NCBI GenBank assembly: GCA_017562135.1
Contig: QEYB01001166.1
Coordinates: 62,001 to 126,000, forward strand
Direction: 5' to 3'
Source: Dipylidium caninum
Lineage: Eukaryota; Platyhelminthes; Cestoda; Cyclophyllidea; Dipylidiidae
Length of the DNA: 64,000 nucleotides
Every line of letters begins with the position of its first letter. Position 1 is the first letter of the stretch. Positions 1 to 14,215 of this stretch are shown piece by piece. The notes beneath the pieces are model-generated. The model worked only from the letters and a program-made list of their open reading frames with translations, did not search any database and was not told the DNA's origin. A program made the position numbers and the translations under genes.

Positions 1-2635
1 CGCGTTACCGTTACCGCAGACGGGGTAGAAATGTCTTGTGCCAACTGCCTGGGTATGTCAAAGTACTTCCCACTTAGGAGTGCAATTGGCTGTCATGAAA
101 TACCACCGTGCCGATTCTCAGCCCCTCATTTTCGCCTGCCTACAAACTCGCTAGACCGAAGTAGGCACGAGAAAACCACTTTTGCTTGGGTATACAAAAT
201 CCTGCCAATTAGGGCTTTTTGTTCGGCTTGGGCTCACAGTAAAACTGATTCTGCCACATCAACGCATTCAGCCTTTTCTGCATATCCTTTCGTTATAAAA
301 TTAAACATCAATGCGAACTGCTCAGAAACTACTATCACTTGGATGAGTCGATAGGCTGCAGACTCTACCCGAGGTCCATTTCCGAGTTGATCAAGACTAG
401 GTTTGATGAAAGAAATACCTTTCATGCTTCAATAAAGCCGCGCCCTTTTTGGTCTGTCATCTTTAACACTGCCTCCACTAACTTAAATGTAAAGAGATTT
501 CAAGAGACCTCCACTCAATTACATGGGATTGTTTGTGAAAGATTTCGAGGGTGTTAGCGTGAATTGCCTGCTTTCAACAGTAGCACTTGACATAGTTGCA
601 ACTTTTTGGCGCTTCTCGACATTCGCCAGTGAAACCGATGGGCGCATTTGCGGCGACCAAAGCCTTAAATGTACCAAGGTGCTAAAGTAGACTTCGTCAA
701 TGTAATCATTCAACATTGGCCTGTGAGCACTCGTCCTCTCATTCCATTTACTTCTCCTATTTACTTCACACTCTGCTGCCATCCACGCCACCATTTTAAT
801 AGCTTGACTGGAAGAAGTGAAGCGAGAACGGTTCCTCTGATGTTGTAAGGAGTATCCACTTCTGGGCAAAGTCCTCGCAGTTGTCCCAACAGCCTGTATG
901 TTTCATGCATGAATTATTTCGACCTTAGAGCGATTGGCCGATTTGGGAAGGAGAGGGGGAAATTTTGTCCCTCTTTTGAAAGGATCACGGAGATTGACGG
1001 ACCCTGGTAAAGGGAAGTGAAAAGGGGATAGAGAATGAGGAATTCTAATGATATTGAAAATTTTTATGATAGGCGATCGCATTACAAGCAATCTCAGAGT
1101 TCAGCATATTCACTAGACTTCATGAAACTCCACTGCAAGTTACATTACTAAAATTTGCCTGTTAACCTCAACTTCTTGAATTACTACTGGACATGGCTCC
1201 TCCTAACTTCATTCTCGCTCCTATTCTTTGGCATCCATTTAAGTCTGGCTGGTGAGTTAAGGCAACCATTTTCCCATAATATTTAATTTGAGCCAAGGGG
1301 GACATTGTCAGCAGCGTCAATCACTACAGATCCACGATTTCGAAAACTTTCACCATTGTCAGGATTTGAGTTAGTTGAACTTGTTCGCCATTTAGCATCC
1401 GTTAAAGGCACTCAGGTACCGAGGCCAGTCTGGTCCTCGAACACGCTACTTTGATGTGGACGAAATGATGTTGAGTGTTGCCTCCTTCACCCCTGCAAGT
1501 CACTTCGCAGGTTAGATAACGCATGGGCCCATTTCTCAGCAGCTTCAAATATAAAATATATAATCAATGCAACGCCAGATAAAATTCAAATTAAAGATGG
1601 GTTTATATCACGTCCATTCCCTACGACCGAATTTTTTTAATCCTCCAAGCTCTGTTTTGCCCCGTTAGTCGCTACGATGCGCTCAAAATGACTCTCTTCA
1701 TGAACTTCATCCACACGGAGAGGTCGTAGTTACTTCAAGGTGCGATGACGAATAAGATTTGTCGAATGACCGTCCAAGAAAGCTGGCTAATGGGGGAATT
1801 TGCAGTCCTGCGGCACCCCTCTTAATACAGTAGGGAAGTCCTCCGTTAAAAAAAGCATTTTTTGTGTGTGGGAGGTGCGAAGAAGCTGATGGAATTAATG
1901 GAATGCCATACCACTGAGACTGTGGATGCAGTCATTTGGGAAACCAAAGGGTCTGTATATTTTTTTATATTTAAAATCCATATAAGTGCCTTTTTTGTAT
2001 GACAGTTCACCCCCCTTCCAGCGCGCTCTACCCGAGGATGCGAGCTTGCAACCGGTTTTAAAACCAGGGCAAATTATTAGTTCGACAGTTTTTTGCGTTT
2101 ATTATCATCTAAATATGCTTTCAGCGTTTAACTTATAGCTTAATCCGCGCTTTCAACGGCTACTTACACGTTTTTGCGATCACACCAGCGGTCTTCTCCC
2201 CCATGCCAGACAACCAATGAAAACGAGATCTTTTCTCACCACCACAACATCAAATAGGTTTACCAGACTGTCCGGTCGAAGTGAAGTCGAAGATGGACTA
2301 GGAGCTTGCCTAAAAAACATGCAACCTCGTGATCTTGAGCAAATGGCGAAGACATGGAAGTGAAATCATTATTCCTCCCCAGCTCAACACTGTCATAAAC
2401 GGCAGTCGTGTCGTACGGATTTGAGGGGGTAGATTGAGAGGTCGTAGTTGGGCATAGACGGCCCTCCAGCGATGACGAAAGTCCAAACTTCACCTAGTAG
2501 GATGAGGTAGACATTTGAGGATGCTTTGGTAAAAAAGTGTGGGAAATTTAGTAGTTTGTGAAAATACCAATCTATGTCATCAAAGTGAACTACAAAACAC
2601 TTTTTGGCCAACCTCAAAGAGAATTAACTTCAAAG
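1..2635. other. No gene recognised; possible 5' flank or introns of the BAR-RhoGAP gene
   Basis: I see no conserved protein segment, RNA gene or clear repeat here. Short open frames occur on both strands but none resembles a known family or has convincing splice sites. The BAR domain of the gene to the right should begin with an N-terminal helix exon that I could not find, so part of this stretch may be its first intron, 5' untranslated region or promoter. Confidence 0.5.
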
Positions 2636-5600
2636 TAGAATTGCCAAAGTCCTGCACCCTTTCCAGAGCCCTTAATGAATCGTCAGTCACGTATCCGTGC
2701 AAACGTTTCGACAAAGGCCAAGTCAGTGCTGAATCTGCCCAACCTAGAAGTAGGACTCTCTTCGCTCATGGGCATTTCGCCCCTTGAAGTGGTTAATTCA
2801 TGAAAGCTAAGATTTCGGCCGTTAGTAATCTCAGACAGGCTTTTATTTCCCCGCTTCAAAAGCCTCCTTCACTCTCCCTCCCCTCCGCTCCTCTCTTCCT
2901 TAATGCCACTTCCAACAACTCAGGCTAAGGTGTCCATAGCTACGCTGACTCAACGACGAGGAAGATCACTTCACCCGCTCTGTGTCTTTCACACAAATCA
3001 TCCATCCTGACCACGAAATCGTGGCAATTAACCTGTTCCCTCCATATGGTACTGCCACCGCACCGGCTACTGTGTGGACGTTGTGCCGTTTTAGCAAATG
3101 CTTTTTATACTCGGGCCAGGGAACTCCACACATCTACTAAGTGTAAATGTCAGAGTGGTTAGGCGAGGGCGGCCGATGCGTTGGTTTATTTCTGTTTTGT
3201 AGTAAGCAAAGTGTGCTTTATGTTCTCTGTGTACGAAGTCCTCTTTTGGTCTAGTGGGTATGCGCAACCAGCGAACTGGCGATATTCCCTCCCCTCAGTG
3301 TCCACCTCTCCCACATTCGTGCTGAGATCAAGGTGCAACCTTGTTTTTTTGTGGACGGTACGGTTAACACACACGGTGACTATTGAGACAGGCAATCAAC
3401 GGTGTATGGAATAGCGGCAAGTGAGGACTTTCACCTCACCCGCTAGGCCTTCCCTGTCGGCCAATCCAACTTCCCATCTGCTACGAGTTTGTAAATATAG
3501 AAGAATGGCCAAGTATTTCGTTTCTCTCTCGGTGTTGGAACCGTAATCAATCTGGTCGGAGAGAGGAAGTTTACCCACACACTATTTCAGCCACGCGAGA
3601 ATTTAAAAGAATAGTCCTCCATTTGGCTTGGAAAATTTGTTGTTTAAACGCTAAAGGAGTTCAAGAATTGAATGTAAAAGTTGTCACTGTCCCTGCTTCT
3701 TTACGTTCTTGAAGGAACTTGTACACTTCCACTGTCGTTAGTGCAACTCGGTAAAGGGGGTGCCTGTGGGTAACAGGTCGAAAGCCGTCGACTTGCCGTT
3801 GGAAGGCGTATGCATTTGCGATGTTTAGCCTAATGGAAACCAAGAAGTTTTGATTTTTTGCCATCAGTAGTCAAAGTTCGGACAAATTTACAAAATATGG
3901 AAACAGTGCAATACTGCGCCAGCGATTTACCTTCTGGACAACAAAGGGGTTGATGTTGGTGCCAGCATAAATCACATTTGGGAGAGATGGCAAAGGGAAA
4001 GCAGTCGGTGGGTTGGCTAATCTCCTTCTACTAATGCGGTTATTTAGGGAGTTAGAGCTCTTGGCTTTTTGAGGGCATTCAGCCTGCCAACAGGCATTCT
4101 TCCCCTCATTACTACCAGTTAGAATAGTTTAAACAGCGACTTTCTCTAACGTCGATCTTAAAGATTAACACTAGGAGTAAAAACACAACTTCACTCTCTT
4201 CCGTAGCTATGTCGTAACACAGAAGTAAGTAGTATTGACTTTCGGTGCGCTCTAGCCTTTTCTAAGTGTCATCTGGACTAAGTATAGGTGAAGCGGTTTA
4301 AATGCGCGATAAGATTAGCAGCCTTCTGATCCGCGGAAGAATGAAATCCTTATAATGCAGTTATTCTACAAACTTCAACCAATGCATGCTTTTTCTCAAA
4401 AATTCAATTGTACAGTTTAAAAATACCATTTCCTAATGAATTCGATTTTTCACTCTGAACTAATTAGGGGAGGAAGAGGTGAAAATGAAACAAGCGGCCT
4501 GAAAATGCGTATGACCATTCCTTGCTACTGACTGGCATTCAGTAGGCTGGACAAGGTGACAAAAAGAGGGTTTCGCCTAGCCTTGAGAACATTATTAAAA
4601 CTCTATTTTGTAGCCACCTTTTCTTTGGTTGCGGTCACGCATCGAGTCAACTGGCAGAAGCTCGCCTAAACTGGGGAGTTCGTGTGCACGAAAATGTAAT
4701 CGCCCCGATAAAACGGATTGCCGAGGCAACCGGACCCAACAGTGACATGACTCGGTCTCGTAGACAGGCCTGGAGAGCAGGCGGTGAGTTGCGTTCGGTC
4801 AGTGAACGTGCTGCGCGTGCCACAACTTCACTGGTCAATAGCCAAGGCGTTGCTAGTGATGATATTCAGTCACCGAATTGTCCTGAGGCAAGTAGCTCAT
4901 GACTGTTCCTTTCGTATGTTCTACTTCACGACAGTGACAGTCGCTTCACTGTTCTCCATAGACGCCAAGTCTTGTGCCCGAAGTTCTCTCTTCCCGCTTA
5001 CCATCTGTGGTGAGGAAAGACATGAGCACAACGGACAGCGGTCAGTCAGGACGAGGTCATTCTAAAAGAGCTCCGATACAAGTTTCTCAGCATAATCACC
5101 AGTCCTCGCCAAATGCAATCACTTTCAAAGGTATGCGCAATTCATCTCCAAATTTGGACATTATTAGGGTCACTTCTTGTTGCGTGGTAGCATTCCCGCC
5201 ACTTCAGTGTAGGCAGCCGAGAAATGATGATAATGACAATAAAAATGTGGAGATGCACATTTTTGTGCGTTCAACATTTCATTTCCTTTAATAGTTGGAT
5301 CTCCCGGGAGCGTTTCGTCACTCACCCCAAACGGAGATGGGAGTCTCCTCAGAACAGCCAAGGCAACGCAGTTGAACGCTATCAAGGAGGACTTAGAAGC
5401 AGAGTCACAGATCCTCAAGGTGAGAACTGATAATCCAACCACATTATTGGAGGTTGTATATTTGAAATCAGGTAAATTTTGCTGTCGAAAATTTGCGATT
5501 TCTTCATGGTAGATGATTTGCCACACCAATTTCCCGTTATGTCTTCTTAGCCTTTTTGTCTTTTCTCGTATGCCAGGGGAAAAAGCTCCCATTCAACCAA

Positions 5601-8600
5601 CCCAATTTGGCAACTCAAAGTAAATGAGCTCAAGTGTGTCGCCAGTTTTAATCTCACCCACATGACTAGTCCTCAGGGAGCAAAGATGATCGCCTCAATG
5701 TCCATTTGGCTTTTCTGACAGCGTCACTAAATATCTAAAAAATGCGACTTTTAAACTCTTGACTCGACTAAGCATTTGCAGATCCCGTAGATGAAAAAGA
5801 AGAAACAAATGAAAAATAGCGTTGCCTGAGGCAGAGGAGACGGAGGAAAAGAAACCTCTCTGTTTCACACCCCTTCTCCCTCCTCCATCGTTGAGATGAC
5901 AACTTAAAAAATTCCACTAACCTCACAGTTATAGGAGACAGCTGGGCACTATCCTGATGAAAATGATAAAAGAATATGTACATATCAAGAGGCCAAGCAC
6001 CATGAAGCCTGTTTGCTATTAAATTGAAGACCTTCGTCATGAACCAAATAAAAAGTCTGAATCTACAGTAAATGAGCGGGACATAAACACTGAAAGTCAT
6101 GGCAACTTTTCTTAGACCCAATGTTGGGTGGTCCTACCAATGGTGCGGACTACTTCATCATAGAAGTTGACATATTCTTTTTCTTAAAGTGTAGCGAAGA
6201 GTAAAGCTTTTTCAGCCAATGTGACATCACGATAACTCATCGCAGAGCCACTCCTAAGTATCGAAGTAATTACAGTGACCAAGTATTTTTTTCCATTGCG
6301 TTTAAAGACTTTGTGATGATAGCGAGGAAGAATTACTGTTCACTTGTGCTTAAATCGCTGTAGGAGAAGGCTTTACGCGAACTCTTCAACTTCGAGGCCA
6401 CCTCGATATTAGAGTGCTCCCAGGCTCTTGTCGAGATGGTTGAGATCTCTGCCGCCTACCACCGCTCCTGTGCAGCCATATTGGAGGAACTGGCGCCTCT
6501 TCTACGTGCCGAACTGCGTGCGTCAACCACCTATTACCCCTCAGAAGAATATGTCATTGAGCGTTGTATGGGAAGACATTATTACTAACAGCTCTTCCTC
6601 TCCTCGTATCCGTACAGATGAACAGTGCCCCCTCCCCGTCTACGGACGCAGTCTGGAAACTCATTTGGCAGTCACGCATGCGAAAATTGCCTATCCTCTT
6701 CGTCAGTGTGTTCGAGTCCTGAATAACCAATCGGTGCTCTGTGAAGAGGCAAGTAATTCGTTCTCACCGACTGTTCTACTGACTTCATCTTAGAGCAGTG
6801 CTGGAAGATGCTTTTAAGACCAGATCCGGTTTAGGAGGTGCCTCGGAGAGTGTGTGGTTAGTTGTTGGCCGTAATTAGAGCTGGTACAACATCCCGTGGT
6901 GAAGAGTGAGGAGCCGCTTTTAATTCGACTCTCGAGAGTCTGTTTCTTTCATCCACCTCCTTCAATGGGTGCCTACTTAGTACCAGGTTAAATCACCTTC
7001 AGGAAACGAGTATACTTCCATGAAGCTGCCTAACATTAGATTTGAAAGTATAAAACGGGCGTTTAAAGTGATAGAAAAGTGAAAACACAATTTCCTTTCA
7101 TTGACATCTGCGACTTTTTGGCAGCGATTGCGCAAGTCATATATTCATTTCGAAAAAGATCTTTAACGGTTAATAAATGACTTTAAGTCTTTTATAATCT
7201 TATTTTGGCTATTTTTTCTTTTTCTCTTAAAAATGACCTAAAATTACGAAAAAGGTAATATTCGATCGGTGGAGATACTGTGTGAATGAGGGGGATGCGA
7301 AGAAATTGCATATCGTCGGAAAGTTAGTCGATTTGCCACCAGTAATTTAAGCTTTATGTGGTCGTCGTGGCTTGTCGTGCGACAACATTTCGCTGGGCCG
7401 ACGGGCCAATGCTGGTTACTTTTTTTCTTCGTAACTTTCTTCTCGTGCGCGATATAAACTAAAGGTACGGCAAGAGGACGCCTCTGCTGTTACGATGTGC
7501 CTGATTGTGGGAAGGAATAATGGAGCACTCCCTAGGCATTCCACCATAGTGAAACCACGGTGTTTTTTGATAAAATTTCGATACAAGAAGTGTCCTGTCT
7601 CCATCTATTTCCTTGATCGCCTTCAATTATTGTGCAAAATCTACTTTTCCTCGCTAGTGGTGATCTGGTATTGCGAAGCATTAAAAATGCGCATCTGCAG
7701 TTGCGCCAGTTCGTCCCATTGCCTTTCTTTATCATTTATTGTAAGTGGGTGTTTAAACACAGCCGTGTAGATGGCTCTTCTCCAATTTAGACGCAAGTTC
7801 ACGAATAGTTATGTGTGGAACGGATTCCACAGCCGTCCCTAATTCTTTCTCCTTATCAGCGACGGTCGGTGGTCTTCCTTGAGCCCCCTTGACGGTGCTC
7901 AAACTGCCGGACCAAAATTTATGAAACTTATAGTGGGCTTTTTCTCATCAACTTCCTAATGCCGCGCTAATGATTCTCGAGACTTGAGCTGAGCTATTGT
8001 CCGATTTTAACACCTAAAAGATATGCAGATGTAAATCAACTTTTGTTCACATTTGGTTTCGGTGAAAACAAAAGTAAAAATCAGATACAGGCACAGGAAA
8101 ATATTCCCAAATGAGCAATAAAAATATCTTCAACGCTTATAAAAATATCTTTCTCTGGGCTGTGGTTGAACACACTTTAAAAGAGACACTCGTTCCATAG
8201 TTTTCCAACTAGGGTTCCTGTGAAAAGAGGGCAAAAAAACACACTTGAATGCTACTAACTGGAATGTGAATTAAAATAAACATCGTAAACATCTTGGCCG
8301 CCTCCCTGCGCATCTCAAGTTCTTTGGACTGAGACGCATGATTGACACGACTGTTGAGGGTGAATTAAGTCCTGGATGGAATCATCGCCTTTACTCCGAA
8401 ACAATTTACAAAGTTCTTGTACTCTTTCAGGGCATTTTTCGAATAGCTGGAAGCAAAACTAAAGTGGACACTTTGAAGGTACGTTCATTAGCAATCATTT
8501 CCATTTATGGGTGAATGATTCCGGTACTAGGTGAATGGAAGTAGACATTGCAGAGTGAGTCAGTAGAAAATAGTACCTAGCTGAAACACTACCGGCAGTA

Positions 8601-11600
8601 CACTGAATTGCCATCAACATTCCTTTTGCGCAGCCCGGTTGGTTTGATTAACAGCAGGAGCGGTGCCTTTTTCACTCACTTTTTGCTTTTACCTCGGAGG
8701 ACGTTCATTTGTCTCATCTCCACTTGTCCCTCGTTCAGAGCGCGTTGAATTCATTGCGGGCAGAAAGTGTGATATCGCAATACGATCCCTATGTGGTGGC
8801 GGACGCGATGAAACAATACCTCCGCAGTCTGCCCCAACCCCTCCTCACCTCACACCTACTCGGGGAGTGGACTCATGCCCTCCAACTGTACGTCATTTAC
8901 GCCTTTTTAAGAATTCACGTTCCACTGTCAACTGTGCCATAATAAGGACTAAGTAATTAGATGTCCCCAACCGCAATGAATTCTTTTACTTAAGTAACCT
9001 TTCGATCCAGGCGGAGTCAGCCCATACAAAACCTCTCTAGTGGAGAAAACCAACCACCCACAAGCGCAGGCTTGTGATGCTGTAGGGAGGTGGCGGTTTC
9101 TTGTGCAAGCTGGCTCGGTTGATTGTCTATACTGGCGTAGAGGCCTTAGAGCAGGGCAGACTAACTTTCCTGGGATTTCTTCGGACCGGTCTTTTTCTAC
9201 ACTGACATACTTTCGTCGTCGACTGAAGACAATTTGAGGAGGTTTATTCTGAGACAACTTGACTGTACAACTGAAGTGTATCCGAAAAAATATCCTGTTT
9301 CATTGCTCTGACGGCATTGACGTTGTTTTGATCTGCATCCGTTAAAGGTCTATTATGCATGCATGAAGGAGAAGTGCACATGGAAAATCGTCACGAAAAA
9401 AGTGTGATTCCGTAGCATGCCAATTTAGAAGGCAGTGATGCCTGCAAACACCCAAATTTTTCTTGGTTTACGCCCACTTTCCCTACTGCGATACCGTCTG
9501 AGGCTGTTATGGCCAAAAGTTGTGAGACATCTCCACTTCGATGTGCCAAATTAAACATTGCCCAGCGCCTTTCACCCTTCACTTTATACCGACAGAAAGG
9601 ATAGCGACTTTCAATTGCGTCGCCTGCAACAAATCGCCCGGGAAATGCCGCCTGAGTACGAGCGAAACGCGGGCTACCTCTTCCGCTTCCTTCATCGCCT
9701 CACCGAATACTCAACACGCAATCGTATGACTCCGGCTAATCTAGCCATTATCTTTGGACCCTCCCTCCTCCCTGTTTCTGCGTCCATTTCCTCCTCCAGC
9801 AGCAACCCTGATGAAACGCCGGCTACGTTGGTGGAACCAAATTCCAGCTGTGAACAAAACGGTGATGTGTAAGTCTGACGCATGCCAAAGTAAGATGACA
9901 ACTTGAAACTATCTCTCTGAAAACTGTTTTATGCGGAATTTAGTGAGGAAATTGCTTGCAATTTCGAGACTCGTCAACAGGACCAAATTCTTGTAAATTT
10001 CGAGACTCGTCAACAGGACCAAATTCTTGTAAAAGGAAAGAATGTCGTTAAGAGTAGAAAAAGAATCTCACATATTAGGATACTGGTGATGGAAATTAGA
10101 ATGATATAAGGAGCCATTTTTGTCATCCTTTTTGTTGCAGACCGTCCCAATTAGCCCTCCAGGGAGTCCATAGAGGTCTCATCGAACTCCTTATCATCCA
10201 CGCTAACGAAATTTTTCCTCCACATTCCGATGGGGACGACGATGAGGTGGGAAATAATATAGACGAACTAGAAGACAGCGAAGAATTGACGCAAACATCA
10301 GGTAAGACAATTCCTAATAATGTGAGTTATCATTAATAGCCATGAAGTCGACACTTACGATATAAATTGTAGAAGATTACGTTAATGACCACATTGGTAA
10401 TCACTTGTCATTGCACTTTTCACTATTTACAACAACAGAGCCATTGCCACTGAAGTATAGAACTAGAACGTCTCGTGAAGTATTTCTTTTGCTTAAATTT
10501 TTCATGCTCGGATTTCGTTTAACCCCTTAATTGGTCATTCTGGGCTGAAAGGCTGTCAAAAAGTTAACATTCCTACAACGGGTTGGGTTTTGTTAGAGGT
10601 TACATGGAGCAAGGGGCGTTCAACATGATGAGACACATTTCTTGACGGCGTTCCGCACTGTGGAACGAAGTGTTTTATTTGCGTACCTGAGAGGTGGCAC
10701 TAAGGAAACGTGGAAATGAGTGGCTGAGCTAGATGAGGTAGGAATGTTCGCCCATCGGCTACGTTCCCTTATTAAATCATGGCCAAGTTATGGCGCTGGT
10801 AACTAAATGTCTGCAAAAATTTTTCTGATTGACATTTAAAGACTGACTTGATGCCATCTTTCATCCTTGCGGTGAAGAGAAGGGCCTCTGCTTCTCCTTC
10901 AGGCCTTTTTAAAGTCCCCTAAGGTGAAGTTACATTACTGATGCCGGGACAAGTGAAAAATTTCACCTCGTGTACTCACTAATGCGATACACGTGGGATT
11001 TCTCAGATTTTATTGTTCCCAAGTCGAGTGTTCCTGACTTTTAGCCTTCCCTGCAACTCAACTTCTTGCATCACAAATACTTCCAAACAGATCTTCAACT
11101 TCCCAGTACTACACTCTCATAAATGAATGTCTTATTTAAAAAAATATGGAATTTGGTTACAAGTCGTACGTGGGGTCATCAAGTGATTCGAAACTGCCGA
11201 CATATGCAACGATTTCGAATTAGAAGAGATATTGGCACTAATGTGCATTTTATAAAATCGCCTCTCGGTGACTGCCAAATCCATTGCCTGCCTTTCAGTG
11301 TCTTTGGCCTCGGAACCAGTCTCCGCCGCTCCAGGTCGTCTCCACGCTCCCGGGGAGATTTTGAGCCGCAGGGCACAACGCGCGATGACGGAATTTGCTC
11401 GTCACTCGCGTGCAATTCGAACACTACCACAGCGTTTGAGAGCAAAACACTCAAAGTGCGTTACTGCTGACAATCCCATCTCCCCCATTAGGCCTGTACC
11501 ATCCTCCGCTCCCGTAGGTCGCTCGTTAACTCCCGTACCGACGCGAAAAGTCACAGATTTTACTGCTATGCCAAGACTGGATCGCACATGGAGTCTTACC

Positions 11601-14198
11601 CAGGAGGAGATGTCTCTGGTGGTTGAAGAACCGGAGGAATCGCGAAAACCGTTTCAGCAATTAAGGCAACCTCAACGAAGTGTCTTACAGCGACAGCACA
11701 TGGAATGGAGGAAAGCGATGTTGGAGGTTGCCGAGTGCGGGGAAAGCGGTGAAGGCGGGGGAGACCAGAAACCTCGATTCATGGAGACTTGTATGATACC
11801 CTCTTCACTCTGCAGACCCTCAATAACAAATCGGGAGTGGAAGACCTCTTAGCCAGGGTGAGGTCGGTGTATGAGGCCAAGAGCGTGATGGGAAGATCAG
11901 CTCTAGTCCCTCATACTGATGGCGGGACTGCTGTAGGCTCGTGTAATGAGAAGATGGGTAAAGGCAAAGCCTATCGTGAGTTACTAGTATTTGTACTTCT
12001 GTCCACCTGAACCCCTAATAAAACTGTCACAAACATTCAATTAAAGTGACCGTGACGAATGCAGAGCTCCTAGGTGCTACGAAGTTTTATGGAATAACAA
12101 AATTTCAAACTAAGTGTTTCAAAAGTTTGTGAGAGTTATGTCGAGCTTAAAGTTATTGTGTAAGACAACCAGTTATTTGAAATGGACAGACAGAAAACTA
12201 GCCTTTCTCTCTCCGCCTTCTCTTTTCCCGAGAACATCCTCCGCTTAAATCGTGTCGCTTCCCGTGAGGCCTAAATATGGGGCGAGGATGATTGCGTTTC
12301 TTCAAAGGCTCACCTTCGAAAGTCCTTCGACTTCTAAGGCATCTGAGTCTCTAGGAGATGAATATCAGCTCGAAGTAAAAATGATGCTACTAACTCGAAA
12401 AGCCTTTCTTCTCACTCTGTGACTTCGTGCCTTTCACCGAAAGTATACGTTCGTTGCTTTCGCAATGAAATGTTTGTTATTCTTCGGTGAAGGGGAAAAA
12501 ACTTTTCTCTACTCTGGTAGAACGGCATTTGTTTGCCTCGGCGACGTTAGCAAAACGTGTGAAGTTGAATGAGGAAGGAGTGCAGTCGTAAAACTGACCT
12601 GAAAAATTCGCTTCATAATAACTGCCACACTTTAGATCTTCCCGCACAAACGATTTTGTCAGAATTGAAATGAATTGAAACTTATTTGTCAAAATGATTT
12701 AGTGAATTGCGGGATTTCAGCCGAGAAGTGAAGTATCTTGTGCGATAAATAGGTCAAAATCAGATGAGAGCCATAAGACCTAGTTCATTGTGACCACGGG
12801 AAGAGTACCAACCCGATCGTTTGCAATGTATCGCCTGAATTGTCTAATCCGCCTTAAAAAGATCTTTTCTAATTTAGTGATCAGACGACATTCGACATCC
12901 AGCTTACCGATGTTGGAGAGTCACAAATTGAAGATAAACGCTGCTTCAAACATCCCCACGGCAGTGCAACCGAATCCATTGCCGACATCAGCTGCGGCAA
13001 AATATCGCAAGAAGTGTTCCACCACACCGGGTCCACTGAATGGTCGGTTAGTGCAGAGGGTGACACTACCACCTTTCGCTGCCACGGAAAATGATGACAA
13101 GAGGCGACCACTGAGTACCCTTGGTCGACCTTTGTGTTATTCTACTAGCGAAAGTGATGGTAGAGGGTTGCTGTGAGTCCTCCTACTTTCTCTGGTGTAG
13201 ACACAAAAGTCGCCCAACATCTAGCTTGATTTAAAACCAGTGTGCCTCTTTTATGCAGCATTTTTAGAGAGAATTGTATTTAAAAGATGATCGTTTGAGT
13301 CTAATATTTTACTCGATGGAATTTAAGGAGCGAAGTTTCTTTAATTTGTAATGTGAGAGGGAAATAAGGGTGAAAGTATTATCTCCTCTGATTAGCACTA
13401 ATGAGATTCATCAAAATCGCGAGAGTAGAAGCGTGATAGCCTAACACTCTGTTGGATTAAACCTAAAAATAGTCTCTTGCTCATCTGCAGCAACAAAAAT
13501 GTATTGACTTCCGCAACAGCACTTACAACTGCAGATGATACGGATTGTTTCCAAGGTTGTTCAGAGGCCTTGAGTCGACACTCGAAGAGAATAACTTTGC
13601 CTCGAGTCGGTGTCGATATGGGAGCAAACTTAGACAGACGGAAAGTCATCTCCGCCAACATTACCATAAAGGAGTACCCCTTCATCTTCGATGAAGGTAA
13701 CTTCCTCTGTTTCTCACTGCGTTTTCATAAGTCCCACAGTTGGGGTTTTTTGGTGCAAAGACCCACCAAAATGTATACTTGTAGGTAATCACACTTCTTT
13801 AATTTTTCATTAACAATGGAACTGAACGAGGCGTTCAACACCTTACAGAGGCTAGCTCATAAGTTGAGTGACTTTCAGACGAATTACCTGGTTTTGACAC
13901 TCTTCCTCAATATTTGGTGGCGATAATGATAGACTTTGATGTCAATTCACTAGAAAAGGCTGCTCAGTTGTGAAATAAGAAATATACCTCGAAACAAGGC
14001 GCAAGAAGTAAAGATACGACTGGCTATAGCTTTTGATGCATTTAAGTGACTGGATTTTAGGTAGGTGGTGAGAAAGTTTTGCCTCAATCGATATTTAGTT
14101 AAATTAAATGAGTCTATTTTAATATTACGAAACTGTGCTTTTGCTATATTTCAGATAAAGCGCCCAGTCGCGTTTTCTCCTTCCACATCCAGGAGTGA
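2636..14198 (+). CDS. BAR-domain Rho GTPase-activating protein (ARHGAP17/44/SH3BP1-like), 5' end not resolved
   Basis: BAR domain followed by RhoGAP domain, the arrangement of the RICH/Nadrin family, which binds curved membrane and stimulates GTP hydrolysis by Rac/Cdc42-type GTPases. Exons joined with consistent phases: 2636-2690 (tentative), 4614-4783, 5020-5130, 5295-5419, 6364-6565, 6618-6748, 8431-8478, 8739-8887, 9596-9868, 10141-10301, 11299-11975, 12878-13172, 13491-13696, 14155-14198 (stop TGA). BAR residues seen: LAEARLNWGVRVHENVIAPI and AAYHRSCAAILEELAPLL. RhoGAP: PLPVYGRSLETHL, then GIFRIAGS with the catalytic arginine finger, then the KQYLRSLPQPLL and MTPANLAIIFGPSLL motifs holding the expected Lys and Asn. 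The C-terminal part is low-complexity, basic and Ser/Pro-rich and is not recognised; the last residues read FSFHIQE. The intron after 6748 has a GC donor. Exon 11299-11975 is one base short of an open frame. About 865 residues recovered. The family is secure; the N-terminus and the 11.3-12 kb splicing are not. Confidence 0.85.
9960..10031 (+). repeat. Perfect 36-bp tandem duplication in a RhoGAP intron
   Basis: Two identical, directly adjacent 36-base units, starting at 9960 and 9996. Each contains ttcgagactcgtcaacagg. They lie in the intron between exons 9596-9868 and 10141-10301. There is no divergence between copies, so the duplication is recent or an assembly artefact. Confidence 0.9.
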
Positions 14199-14215
14199 AG
14201 TAACATTTAGGGCAA

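Noticed and set aside
5170..5592. 140-codon minus-strand open frame
   Set aside because: It covers the BAR exon 5295-5419 on the opposite strand; only the plus strand has matching phases and BAR-like sequence.
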